The notes: generated from the letters alone by a model not told the origin. DNA of 5,351 nucleotides from Polyangiaceae bacterium (GCA_025934595.1 JAICXU010000296.1:1-5351); one strand, 5' to 3'. Positions 1 to 5,351 are shown, numbered from the stretch's first letter. Program-made: numbers and translations.

Positions 1-123
1 GGCCAGTTTTACGTGGTTTTCGACAACTCTCCGGCCGCGGGCACCGTCGCGCCTCCGAACAATCCGCTCGACGATCGCGCGGCGACGGTGAGCTACGTCG
101 TGCAGGTCGGCGATGCCCCGTAG
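1..123 (+). CDS. C-terminal end of a protein of unknown function (partial, 5' end outside window)
   Basis: Frame 1 is open from the first base to a TAG stop at 121-123 and encodes the last 40 residues of a protein. It begins GQFYVVFDNSPAAG and ends TVSYVVQVGDAP. The alternating hydrophobic runs (FYVVF, VSYVVQV) around a Pro/Asn/Asp-rich turn look like the last strands of a beta-sandwich domain. I recall similar endings in hypothetical secreted or envelope proteins of myxobacteria, but this is memory, not a search result. Support for real coding is the strong G/C third-position bias and a natural end 52 bp before the next gene on the same strand. The function cannot be assigned from this fragment. 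Confidence 0.6.
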   Translation, partial: GQFYVVFDNSPAAGTVAPPNNPLDDRAATVSYVVQVGDAP

Positions 124-160
124 CGGTGCGTTTCCCCGAAAAATGCGGGCGCGTCTGCTG

Positions 161-166
161 TAGTCT
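161..166 (+). promoter_or_regulatory. Possible -10 element (TAGTCT) just upstream of the kinase gene
   Basis: TAGTCT fits the loose TAnnnT pattern of a housekeeping -10 box and stands out in a GC-rich gap. No convincing -35 box is seen at 17 +/- 2 bp; the equivalent position reads GAAAAA. If this is the -10, transcription would start around 172-174, only a few bases before the GTG at 176, giving a nearly leaderless message. That would agree with the absence of a good ribosome binding site. The TAG here also happens to be the in-frame stop that bounds the kinase frame upstream. Confidence 0.25.
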
Positions 167-175
167 GGATCAACT

Positions 176-2212
176 GTGACGACAGGGGCGCCCAGCGATC
201 CTCTGAGCTTGATCGGCAAGACGTTGGCGGGTCACTTCCTCGTCCAACGCCTCACGGCCGAAGGGCGAACGAGTCTCATCTACAAAGGCGAGCACGTCGG
301 GCCGAAGCGTCCCGTCGCGCTCAAGTGCCTCAAGATTTCGCTTCAGCTCGATGCGCCGCGCGCCGACACGTTCTTGAAGCGTCTTCGCGAAGAGACGCGA
401 AGCTACGGTCAGGTCGCGCGCAACGAGCCGCATTTCGTGCGCAGCATCGGCACCGGAATGACGGCCACGAAGAACGGCAATCACGTCCCGTACTCGGTGC
501 TCGAATGGCTCGACGGCTTCTCGCTCGCGCAAGACATCGACATGCGGGCGCGCGTCGGCGAGCGCCGGAGTCTCGAAGAAACCTCGGACCTGCTCGCTCC
601 CGTCGCGCGCGCGCTCTCCGCCGCTCACGTGCAGAAAGTGATTCACGGCGACGTCGGCTCGAACAACATTTTCCTCTCGCGCATCTTCGGCGACACGATC
701 GACGTGAAGGTCCTCGACTTCGGCATCTCGCGTGTCGTTCGCGACGTCACCCTCGAGCTGTCTCCCAGCGGCGCGCCGCCGCCGACGAACGATCCGTTCT
801 GGTCGACGTCGCCGGGATACGCCGCGCCCGAGCAAGAAGATCGATCCCTCGGTGAAGTGGGCACGTGGACCGACGTCTACGCGCTCGCCGTCGTGTTCAT
901 GGAAACGCTTTCGGGAAAGCTGATTCGCAATCGATCGCCATTGCCGAATGCGAACGGCGTCGCGTTGCCCGAAGGCGTCGAGCGCGTTCTCGAGCGTGCG
1001 CTGATGAAACAGCCGAGAGAACGTTGGCCGAGCGCGGGAGAATTTTGGGCGGCTCTCGAGGACTCGCTGCGCGTCGCGGCCATGAAGCTGCCGTCGCGGC
1101 CACCGGCGGCCACCGCTGCGACTTCGTCGTCGATGGCGGCCGCAGCCGACGCTGGCGGTCGCACGATTCGCATGGAGACGCCGATGGAGTTCGAGCTGCG
1201 TGCAGACGCGACGCGCACGCCCATCGAAGGCATCGTCGGCAAGGCGACGATGCGAATGGGCTCCGTCGTTTCGCCGGAGCCGCCGAAGGTCGGTCCCAAG
1301 GTCATGCCCGCTGCTGGCTCGAGGGCGCCGTCGCCCAGGCCGGTTCCAAAGCCGTCGCCGAAACCCACGACGCCGAAATCGCCGCCCGTGAAATCGGTGA
1401 CGACGAAACCCGTGGAGGGCACTCATCATCCGATCGTCGGCACGCCGGTGATCCTCGCGGAGCCGGCGGCGGCTCCGGAGAAGGGCCCATTGCGGAAGCC
1501 GATGGCGCCGCCACCCTTTCCACGGAAGGAGGCGAAAAAGGAGACTGCGCCGGCGCCGCCACAAGACGCGCCTGCGCCGTCCTCCACGGCCGCGCCTTCG
1601 AGCGCGCGCACGTCCGCGCCTCCGCCGCCGCCTGCGCCGGGAGCCGTGATTCCGATCGCGCCCGGTCCGGCGGCTGCTTCGTCGTCGCAAAAATTGCCCG
1701 CGGCGCCGACGTCCGGGAAAGGTCACATCTCGCAACGCTTGCCGGTCGCGGGAGATCAAAAAGCGGTGAACGCGGCGCCCGCAAAGGCGTCGAACGTGTT
1801 CGTGGAGGATCTGCCGTCGGTGATTGTCGAGGGCGGAGCCGCGTCGGCGCGACCCGATCGCGCGCGCGGCGCCGACACGATTCGAATCAACCCGCCGCAA
1901 AATCCGAACGCGCCGCCGATGCACTTCGCGTCTCCGGGGATCGGCTTCGTTCCGCCGCCGCCTCCGCCGCAGCTTCCGGTCGCTGTTCCGCCCGGACCGG
2001 CGGGGCTTCCGCCGCCTCCGCTCGTCGCACGCCCGGGCGTCATCATCATGCCGCCCGGAGCACCGCCGAGCCCGCAGCGGCGCATGTCGTACGAGGAGCG
2101 CCGCACGAACGAGCGGCATCGTATTTACGTCGTCGTCGTCATCAGCTTCATCTTGGCGTTCCTCGCCGGCGGCACGTTTTTGATGCTTCACCTCATTCGC
2201 TCGCATCATTGA
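176..2212 (+). CDS. Tail-anchored Ser/Thr protein kinase (Hanks type) with long Pro/Ala-rich linker
   Basis: This gene encodes a 678-residue protein kinase predicted to transfer phosphate from ATP to Ser/Thr of target proteins. The catalytic domain covers about residues 15-296. A degenerate nucleotide loop lies at 26-38 (LTAEGRTSLIYKG), the ATP lysine is K50 in PVALK, and a helix-C Glu is probably E72 or E73. The catalytic loop is HGDVGSNNI (157-165, D159 and N164), followed by DFG at 181-183, APE at 217-219, the helix-F Asp D233 in TDVYAL, and an Arg near 281-283. Residues about 300-645 are a low-complexity Pro/Ala/Ser linker with poly-Pro runs. A basic stretch (RRMSYEERRTNERHR) then precedes one membrane helix at about 650-673 and only about five residues follow. 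This implies an inner-membrane protein with nearly all its mass in the cytoplasm and no external sensor domain. The GTG at 176 is the first start after the in-frame TAG at 161 and places the kinase fold close to the N-terminus, as is usual. The ribosome binding site is weak (GGA at 167-169). TTG at 209 or 224 are less likely starts. The substrate is unknown. Confidence 0.93.
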   Translation: MTTGAPSDPLSLIGKTLAGHFLVQRLTAEGRTSLIYKGEHVGPKRPVALKCLKISLQLDAPRADTFLKRLREETRSYGQVARNEPHFVRSIGTGMTATKNGNHVPYSVLEWLDGFSLAQDIDMRARVGERRSLEETSDLLAPVARALSAAHVQKVIHGDVGSNNIFLSRIFGDTIDVKVLDFGISRVVRDVTLELSPSGAPPPTNDPFWSTSPGYAAPEQEDRSLGEVGTWTDVYALAVVFMETLSGKLIRNRSPLPNANGVALPEGVERVLERALMKQPRERWPSAGEFWAALEDSLRVAAMKLPSRPPAATAATSSSMAAAADAGGRTIRMETPMEFELRADATRTPIEGIVGKATMRMGSVVSPEPPKVGPKVMPAAGSRAPSPRPVPKPSPKPTTPKSPPVKSVTTKPVEGTHHPIVGTPVILAEPAAAPEKGPLRKPMAPPPFPRKEAKKETAPAPPQDAPAPSSTAAPSSARTSAPPPPPAPGAVIPIAPGPAAASSSQKLPAAPTSGKGHISQRLPVAGDQKAVNAAPAKASNVFVEDLPSVIVEGGAASARPDRARGADTIRINPPQNPNAPPMHFASPGIGFVPPPPPPQLPVAVPPGPAGLPPPPLVARPGVIIMPPGAPPSPQRRMSYEERRTNERHRIYVVVVISFILAFLAGGTFLMLHLIRSHH

Positions 2213-2213
2213 T

Positions 2214-2245
2214 CGCGCGCCGTCGGGTTTCCTTCCGGTCGCGCG
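2214..2245 (+). terminator. Imperfect GC-rich stem-loop after the kinase gene, without a T-run
   Basis: Starting two bases after the kinase stop codon, CGCGCGCCG (2214-2222) pairs with CGG-T-CGCGCG (2236-2245), nine pairs with one bulged T and a 13-base loop. No T-rich tract follows, so it is not a standard intrinsic terminator. It could slow polymerase, protect the 3' end of the kinase message, or arise by chance in CG-rich DNA. It ends immediately before the possible -10 element of the next gene. Confidence 0.3.
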
Positions 2246-2254
2246 TGTTACCCT
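2246..2254 (+). promoter_or_regulatory. Possible extended -10 promoter element (TGTTACCCT)
   Basis: TGTTACCCT matches the extended -10 form TGnTAnnnT. It would place a transcription start near 2261 and give a leader of about 22 bases carrying the AGAGG ribosome binding site. No good -35 is seen at the usual distance, although extended -10 promoters can do without one. It would let the 490-residue protein be expressed apart from the kinase. The motif is short and could be coincidental. Confidence 0.3.
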
Positions 2255-2271
2255 GAGACCCCCCATCGCCT

Positions 2272-2276
2272 AGAGG
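2272..2276 (+). promoter_or_regulatory. Ribosome binding site AGAGG for the 490-residue protein
   Basis: AGAGG lies six bases upstream of the ATG at 2283, near-ideal spacing for pairing with the 16S rRNA 3' end. It fixes ATG 2283 as the start of the downstream gene. Confidence 0.6.
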
Positions 2277-2282
2277 CTCGCC

Positions 2283-3755
2283 ATGTCGGACGCACCCACC
2301 TCCATTCGCCACTCCGAACCGAAAGAGGACGCGGCGCTCGCGCAAGAAGCGCGCACGCACGTCGCCGAAAATCCGACGCTCCAGCTCATGGCCGAGCTCA
2401 TTGCGAAGCTGCGCGCGTCGCGGTTCGCGTGGTGGACGCCGGAGTCGCTCCGCGATGCGTGGAGCGCGAACGATCGCATGCGATGGTTCGAGCAGCGGCC
2501 CGACATTCGCCAGCGCATCACGAGCGGCCTCACGGGTCTCGCTCCGAAAGCCGCGCGCAACAAACAGCCTGATTTCCAAGCTGCGCTCGTCGACTCGGTC
2601 GTCGACGACGGGGACGTCACCGCGGATCAATTCGAAGGGGCCTGGGATCCGATCGAGCTCGCCGCATACGCGCCGGTCTCGGAAATTTGGCATCGCTTTC
2701 GTGAGCGGATGCCGTGGGATCAAGATACGTCGGCGCATCAAGAGCTCGTCGGCTGGCTCATCGACTCGCTGCTCGCGAGCTCGAGCTCGTTCGAAGGCAT
2801 GACGCGGAAGCCGATCTTGAGCTCGCATACCGTGCGAACCACGATCCCCGGAAAAATCTGGCACTCGAAGATCCCGCTCGAGATCCGCGTGGCCATCGAC
2901 GATCTCCGTTTCCAGCGCGAGCGCGCGAAGCCGGGCGAGCCGTTCCACGCGATTCACGATCTCAGCGTCGCGACGCCCACGATCATCGCGACGAACATTC
3001 CGCTGCGCGAGCTCGTGCGCGTCGTGGACGTCGCCGAAAAAGCGATGGCGCTCCCCGCGAAAGGCGCGCAGCAAGCGACGTCGGGACCGAAAGAAGGATC
3101 GAAAGGCGACGTACCAAAATCGGCCGCCCAACCTCCACCTCCAGCGCAACCGGCCGTGCCGCCGCCGCCGGAAAAGACGGAAAAAGCCGCCGCCGAGAAG
3201 GTTGCCGCAGAAAAAGCGACCGCAGAAAAAGCGGCGATGGAAAAATCGGCGGCGGAGCGAGCTGCGGCAGAGAAAGCGGCCGCGGAAAAGGCAGCCGCCG
3301 ACAAAGCCGCGGCCGAAAAAGCGGCTGCCGACAAAGCGGCTGCCGACAGGGCCTCCGCGGAAAAACAGGCGGCTCCCGAGAAGACCGCGCCGAAATCGGC
3401 TATCGAGCGCATGGCCGAAAAGGTCGTCGAAAAAGTGAAAGAGGCGGCAGCCCCGAAGTCCGCTGCGGGCTTCCCGCCGCCGGGTGGAACCGGAAAAATG
3501 GGGACCGTACCTGCCGTCGGAGCTCCGCTGCCGGTGCCCGCGCCGCCGGGTGAGCCGATCACGTCCCGCGGACCGAAGAACAACGACGACTTCGGAGCGG
3601 AGAGCGATCGCGGCGACGACATCATCGTCGAGACCGACGACGACAGCTTCAAATTCGACGACGAAGAGGTCGAAGGCACCGGCGTCGGAACGAAAGAAGA
3701 TCCTCGCGGGTTGTCGAAGAAACCCGAGCCGCCCCCGCCACCCGCGAAGCGCTAG
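2283..3755 (+). CDS. Protein of unknown function with period-5 Ala-Glu-Lys helix and acidic C-terminal tail
   Basis: I do not recognise a named family in this 490-residue protein. It has no signal peptide or membrane helix, so it is predicted to be cytoplasmic. Residues about 20-255 look globular and are Trp-rich, with segments such as RFAWWTPESLRDAW (47-60) and ERMPWDQDTS (141-150), plus well-spaced hydrophobic positions. Residues about 258-298 are a Pro-rich linker. Residues 300-362 are thirteen pentads of acid-base-Ala type (for example AEKAA), with an acid at each fifth position from 300 to 360. K/R to E/D pairs four residues apart favour a long charged single helix like the middle domain of TolA. 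A second helical stretch (370-390) precedes another Pro/Gly-rich linker. The tail carries a strongly acidic patch (DDIIVETDDDSFKFDDEEVE, about 445-464) and ends Pro/Lys-rich. ATG 2283 has a good ribosome binding site. The gene starts 70 bp after the kinase and ends 68 bp before lepB. It could act as a cytoplasmic scaffold or partner of the membrane kinase, but that is inference from proximity and shape only. Confidence 0.88.
   Translation: MSDAPTSIRHSEPKEDAALAQEARTHVAENPTLQLMAELIAKLRASRFAWWTPESLRDAWSANDRMRWFEQRPDIRQRITSGLTGLAPKAARNKQPDFQAALVDSVVDDGDVTADQFEGAWDPIELAAYAPVSEIWHRFRERMPWDQDTSAHQELVGWLIDSLLASSSSFEGMTRKPILSSHTVRTTIPGKIWHSKIPLEIRVAIDDLRFQRERAKPGEPFHAIHDLSVATPTIIATNIPLRELVRVVDVAEKAMALPAKGAQQATSGPKEGSKGDVPKSAAQPPPPAQPAVPPPPEKTEKAAAEKVAAEKATAEKAAMEKSAAERAAAEKAAAEKAAADKAAAEKAAADKAAADRASAEKQAAPEKTAPKSAIERMAEKVVEKVKEAAAPKSAAGFPPPGGTGKMGTVPAVGAPLPVPAPPGEPITSRGPKNNDDFGAESDRGDDIIVETDDDSFKFDDEEVEGTGVGTKEDPRGLSKKPEPPPPPAKR
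3180..3362 (+). repeat. Thirteen-unit 15-bp periodic coding repeat (acid-base-Ala pentads)
   Basis: Within the 490-residue protein, a Glu or Asp codon recurs every 15 bases from 3180 to 3360, each followed by Lys/Arg and then mostly Ala codons (pentads such as EKAAA, DKAAA, EKVAA). Most units differ at silent positions (GCC/GCG/GCA/GCT for Ala, AAA/AAG for Lys). The array therefore looks old and kept for the protein pattern rather than being a fresh slippage product. It predicts a rigid charged alpha-helix of about 60 residues. Confidence 0.85.
3318..3347 (+). repeat. Exact 15-bp tandem duplication inside the pentad array
   Basis: AAAGCGGCTGCCGAC occurs twice back to back (3318-3332 and 3333-3347) with no mismatch, encoding KAAAD twice. 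Neighbouring pentads differ at silent sites, so this pair is the most likely recent one-unit expansion of the array. Confidence 0.85.
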
Positions 3756-3766
3756 ACGCGCTAGAA
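3749..3766 (+). repeat. 9-bp tandem repeat spanning the stop codon, giving two in-frame TAG stops
   Basis: GCGCTAGAC (3749-3757) is followed directly by GCGCTAGAA (3758-3766), eight of nine bases identical. Because the unit is a multiple of three, the TAG stop at 3753-3755 is repeated in frame at 3762-3764. It may be a small duplication that acts as a back-up stop, or it may be coincidence. Confidence 0.5.
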
Positions 3767-3816
3767 GCGGAGAATCTTTGCGGTCGTAGGACGGGGGGAC
3801 TATGACGGTTCTCCCT

Positions 3817-3820
3817 GAGG
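3817..3820 (+). promoter_or_regulatory. GAGG ribosome binding site deciding the lepB start
   Basis: GAGG (3817-3820) lies only three bases before ATG 3824, closer than ideal. Upstream in this frame there is no other ATG or GTG before the TGA at 3803-3805, so ATG 3824 is the best start. A second ATG at 3802, in a different frame and behind a run of six G, sits just upstream. It opens only an out-of-frame reading over lepB and is not taken as a gene. Confidence 0.45.
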
Positions 3821-3823
3821 CTC

Positions 3824-5257
3824 ATGAGCACACCTCCCCCGGAAGAGAGCGAGCCCGTTTCCGCGCCAGCGGCGAAGCCTCGCTCCGATTCTCCGGCGGC
3901 GAGCGATCGCCCGGTCCAGGCGGACGACTTTCCGGATCAAGGCCCGCTCGTTCCGGCAGGGGGGCTGAAGCGCATGCTCCGCGCCGCGTATTGGGCGGCG
4001 TGGTTTTTTTCTCTGCCGCTGATGCTCGCGGTCGTCTTCGTGTGGGCGCTCACGCCGCCGGTGGGAATCGAGCGCGTGGATCTCATCGGCTCGATTCAGA
4101 GCTTCGTGCGCGAGCAGCCGGTGCCGGTCGGCATCATCGCGTTCACGCTGTTCGAGGTCTTGATCTGGCAGCTGCGCGATCGCTTGCCGTTCGCGAAATA
4201 TGCGTATCCGCCGCTCCGCGACGATCTGCCGGCTTCAGCGCGTCCTGCATACGAGCGCTCGCGCGCTTTGCTCGAGGAAGCCGAGTCGATCCAAGCGCGA
4301 AACGAAGCGGAAATTCGCCGCGATTTGTCCGCCGCCGAGCGAGCCGAGGTGAGCGACGCGCTCGATGCGCTGCGAAAGGCCATGCACGCGAAGCCGTTCG
4401 ACGAGGACGCGCTTCTCGATGCGCACGCCAAAGCCGAGACCGAGATCGACGCAAAGCTCGGCCGCTGGCGCAAGAGCGAGGTCAGGGAATATCTCGAATC
4501 GATCTTGGTCGCGGTGGCCGTGGCGATGGCGCTCCGCGCGTTCGTGATCGAAGCCTTCAAGATCCCGAGCGGCTCGATGATCCCGACGCTGATGGTCGGC
4601 GACCACATCTTCGTGAACAAGTTCATCTACGGACCGGCGGTGCCGTGGTCGGACGCGCGCTTTTGGACGAGCATGCCGCCGAAGCGCGGTGACGTGATGG
4701 TGTTCGCGTATCCGGAGCAGCCGTCGCAGGATTTCATCAAGCGAACGATCGCGCTGCCGGGCGACAAGCTCGAGGCGCGCAGCGGGCATCCGTGGATCAA
4801 CGATTGGGAAGTGCCGCACTGCAAAGTGGGCACGTACACGTACGACGACATCGACACGCCGCTCGGTCATCACGAAGGCGAGCTCGACGTCGAGTTCCTC
4901 GAAGATCAGGCCTACCTCACGTTCTACGATCACACGTCCGTGTCCGGATATCAGGGACCGTTCATCGTGAAGCCCGGCGAGGTCTACGTGATGGGCGACA
5001 ACCGCAACAACAGCCACGACTCCCGAATGTGGTGGGGCGGTCAAGGCGGCGGCGTTCCCTTTCCGAACATCCGCGGGCGCGCGCTCTTCGTGTGGCTCAG
5101 TGTTTCGGACCAAGGCTTCGATTGGTCGCGTTTGGGCGCGCCCGTCATGGGCCGTCCGCGGCTGCCACCGTCGATGAGGGCGATGCAGGGGGATCTGGAT
5201 CGGTGCATGAAGGATCGACCGCCGCGGGCGAAGACGCATCCGCCTGCGCCGCACTGA
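3824..5257 (+). CDS. lepB: Signal peptidase I (type I leader peptidase), extended form
   Basis: LepB is the membrane serine protease (family S26) that cuts signal peptides from exported proteins on the periplasmic face using a Ser-Lys dyad. The family boxes are all present. Box B is KIPSGSMIPTL with catalytic S251, box C is RGDVMVFAYPE (288-298), box D is FIKRTIALPGD with general-base K306, and box E is GDNRNNSHDSR (391-401). At 477 residues it is much longer than E. coli LepB (324). Residues 1-46 form an acidic, Pro-rich extension. Membrane helices are predicted at about 56-77, 100-117 and 224-244. Basic residues (LKRMLR before the first, RDR after the second, RWRK before the third) suggest N-in topology, a charged helical cytoplasmic segment at about 118-222, and a periplasmic catalytic domain. 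The C-terminus is Pro/Arg-rich. Only two Cys are present (333, 461). The assignment is secure; the extra helix and insert are features of this copy and perhaps its lineage. A terminator follows at 5308-5333. Confidence 0.97.
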   Translation: MSTPPPEESEPVSAPAAKPRSDSPAASDRPVQADDFPDQGPLVPAGGLKRMLRAAYWAAWFFSLPLMLAVVFVWALTPPVGIERVDLIGSIQSFVREQPVPVGIIAFTLFEVLIWQLRDRLPFAKYAYPPLRDDLPASARPAYERSRALLEEAESIQARNEAEIRRDLSAAERAEVSDALDALRKAMHAKPFDEDALLDAHAKAETEIDAKLGRWRKSEVREYLESILVAVAVAMALRAFVIEAFKIPSGSMIPTLMVGDHIFVNKFIYGPAVPWSDARFWTSMPPKRGDVMVFAYPEQPSQDFIKRTIALPGDKLEARSGHPWINDWEVPHCKVGTYTYDDIDTPLGHHEGELDVEFLEDQAYLTFYDHTSVSGYQGPFIVKPGEVYVMGDNRNNSHDSRMWWGGQGGGVPFPNIRGRALFVWLSVSDQGFDWSRLGAPVMGRPRLPPSMRAMQGDLDRCMKDRPPRAKTHPPAPH

Positions 5258-5276
5258 CGCTGTCGCATTGCAGCGT
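5257..5276 (+). repeat. Short hairpin just after the lepB stop codon
   Basis: ACGCTG (5257-5262) and CAGCGT (5271-5276) form a perfect six-pair stem with an eight-base loop, beginning on the last base of the lepB stop codon. The following TGTCTCG is only partly T-rich, so it is at best a weak terminator or 3'-end stabiliser ahead of the better one downstream. Confidence 0.3.
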
Positions 5277-5307
5277 TGTCTCGACGGCGCGGAGCGTGGA
5301 TCGGAGC

Positions 5308-5333
5308 ACTCGCGGTAGGGCGAGTTTTGTTCT
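5308..5333 (+). terminator. Intrinsic (Rho-independent) terminator after lepB
   Basis: ACTCGC (5308-5313) pairs perfectly with GCGAGT (5320-5325) around a six-base loop GGTAGG. The stem runs straight into TTTTGTTCT (5325-5333), a clear T-rich tract in otherwise GC-rich DNA. It lies 50 bp after the lepB stop and is the best candidate for the end of the transcription unit. The stem is short (six pairs, four of them G-C), so read-through is possible. Confidence 0.65.
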
Positions 5334-5336
5334 AGT

Positions 5337-5351
5337 GGGCCTTAACGGCCC
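5337..5351 (+). repeat. Inverted repeat at the right edge of the window
   Basis: GGGCC (5337-5341) and GGCCC (5347-5351) are perfect inverted copies around TTAAC. The right arm reaches the last base of the window, so the stem may extend outside. It could be the hairpin of a terminator for a convergent gene to the right or a second terminator for lepB; the flank needed to tell is missing. Confidence 0.35.

Noticed and set aside
865..2256. A 463-codon plus-strand frame overlapping the kinase linker
   Set aside because: Arg/Ala-rich composition and no motifs. It is kept open by the high GC content of the Pro/Ala-coding linker.
170..2266. A 698-codon open frame on the minus strand opposite the kinase gene
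   Set aside because: Its product is extremely Arg/His-rich with no recognisable domain, as expected from the complement of a GC-rich gene. The plus strand holds clear kinase motifs in a single frame.
2193..3149. A 318-codon minus-strand frame opposite the start of the 490-residue gene
   Set aside because: Arg-rich shadow product with no domains. The plus strand has a ribosome binding site, balanced composition and a coherent domain layout.
3180..3362. The 15-bp periodic array as a CRISPR or non-coding satellite repeat
   Set aside because: Units are in frame, have no spacers, and vary at silent sites while the amino acid pattern is kept, so it is a protein-level repeat.
2954..3679. A 241-codon minus-strand frame rich in Ala, Phe and Ser opposite the pentad repeat
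   Set aside because: The regular AAFSAAA-like pattern is simply the reverse complement of the acid-Lys-Ala repeat.
3802..4692. A 296-codon plus-strand frame starting at an ATG after a G-run
   Set aside because: It overlaps the first part of lepB out of frame and gives an Arg/Gly-rich product without motifs. Kept only as a possible competing start.
4235..5254. A 339-codon minus-strand frame opposite lepB
   Set aside because: Arg/His/Val-rich shadow. All signal peptidase boxes lie in the plus-strand frame.

Overview
The window is a high-GC, densely coding stretch with every gene on the + strand. Three traits point to a delta-proteobacterial (Myxococcota-type, perhaps Polyangia) chromosome. 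These are strong G/C bias at third codon positions, a Ser/Thr protein kinase with a very long Pro/Ala-rich tail, and a signal peptidase I with a delta-proteobacterial-looking active-site region. The taxonomic call is an inference from sequence style; no marker gene is present.

Layout: (1) the last 40 codons of a gene entering from the left (1-123); (2) a 52-bp gap with a possible -10 element; (3) a 678-residue Ser/Thr kinase (176-2212) with a divergent but mostly complete catalytic core, a roughly 345-residue low-complexity linker and a single membrane helix at the extreme C-terminus; (4) a 70-bp gap with an imperfect stem-loop, an extended -10-like element and a ribosome binding site; (5) a 490-residue protein of unknown function (2283-3755) with a predicted globular N-terminal part, a striking period-5 (E/D)(K/R)-Ala helix and an acidic, Pro-rich tail; (6) a 68-bp gap; (7) lepB, signal peptidase I (3824-5257), with an acidic Pro-rich N-terminal extension, three predicted membrane helices and a charged cytoplasmic insert; (8) about 94 bp of non-coding DNA with a convincing intrinsic terminator and further inverted repeats.

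The three complete genes are co-directional and 68-70 bp apart, so they could be read together up to the terminator at 5308-5333. The gaps are also long enough for separate promoters, and weak candidates can be seen. The only firmly assigned biochemical roles are protein phosphorylation at the inner face of the cytoplasmic membrane (kinase) and removal of signal peptides on its outer face (LepB). The middle protein is predicted to be cytoplasmic and could be a partner or substrate of the kinase, but nothing in the sequence proves that.

No mobile element, CRISPR array, tRNA or rRNA is visible. I see no clear new multi-gene system. The most unusual items are the tail-anchored kinase with an altered catalytic loop, the period-5 helical repeat protein and the extended architecture of the signal peptidase.
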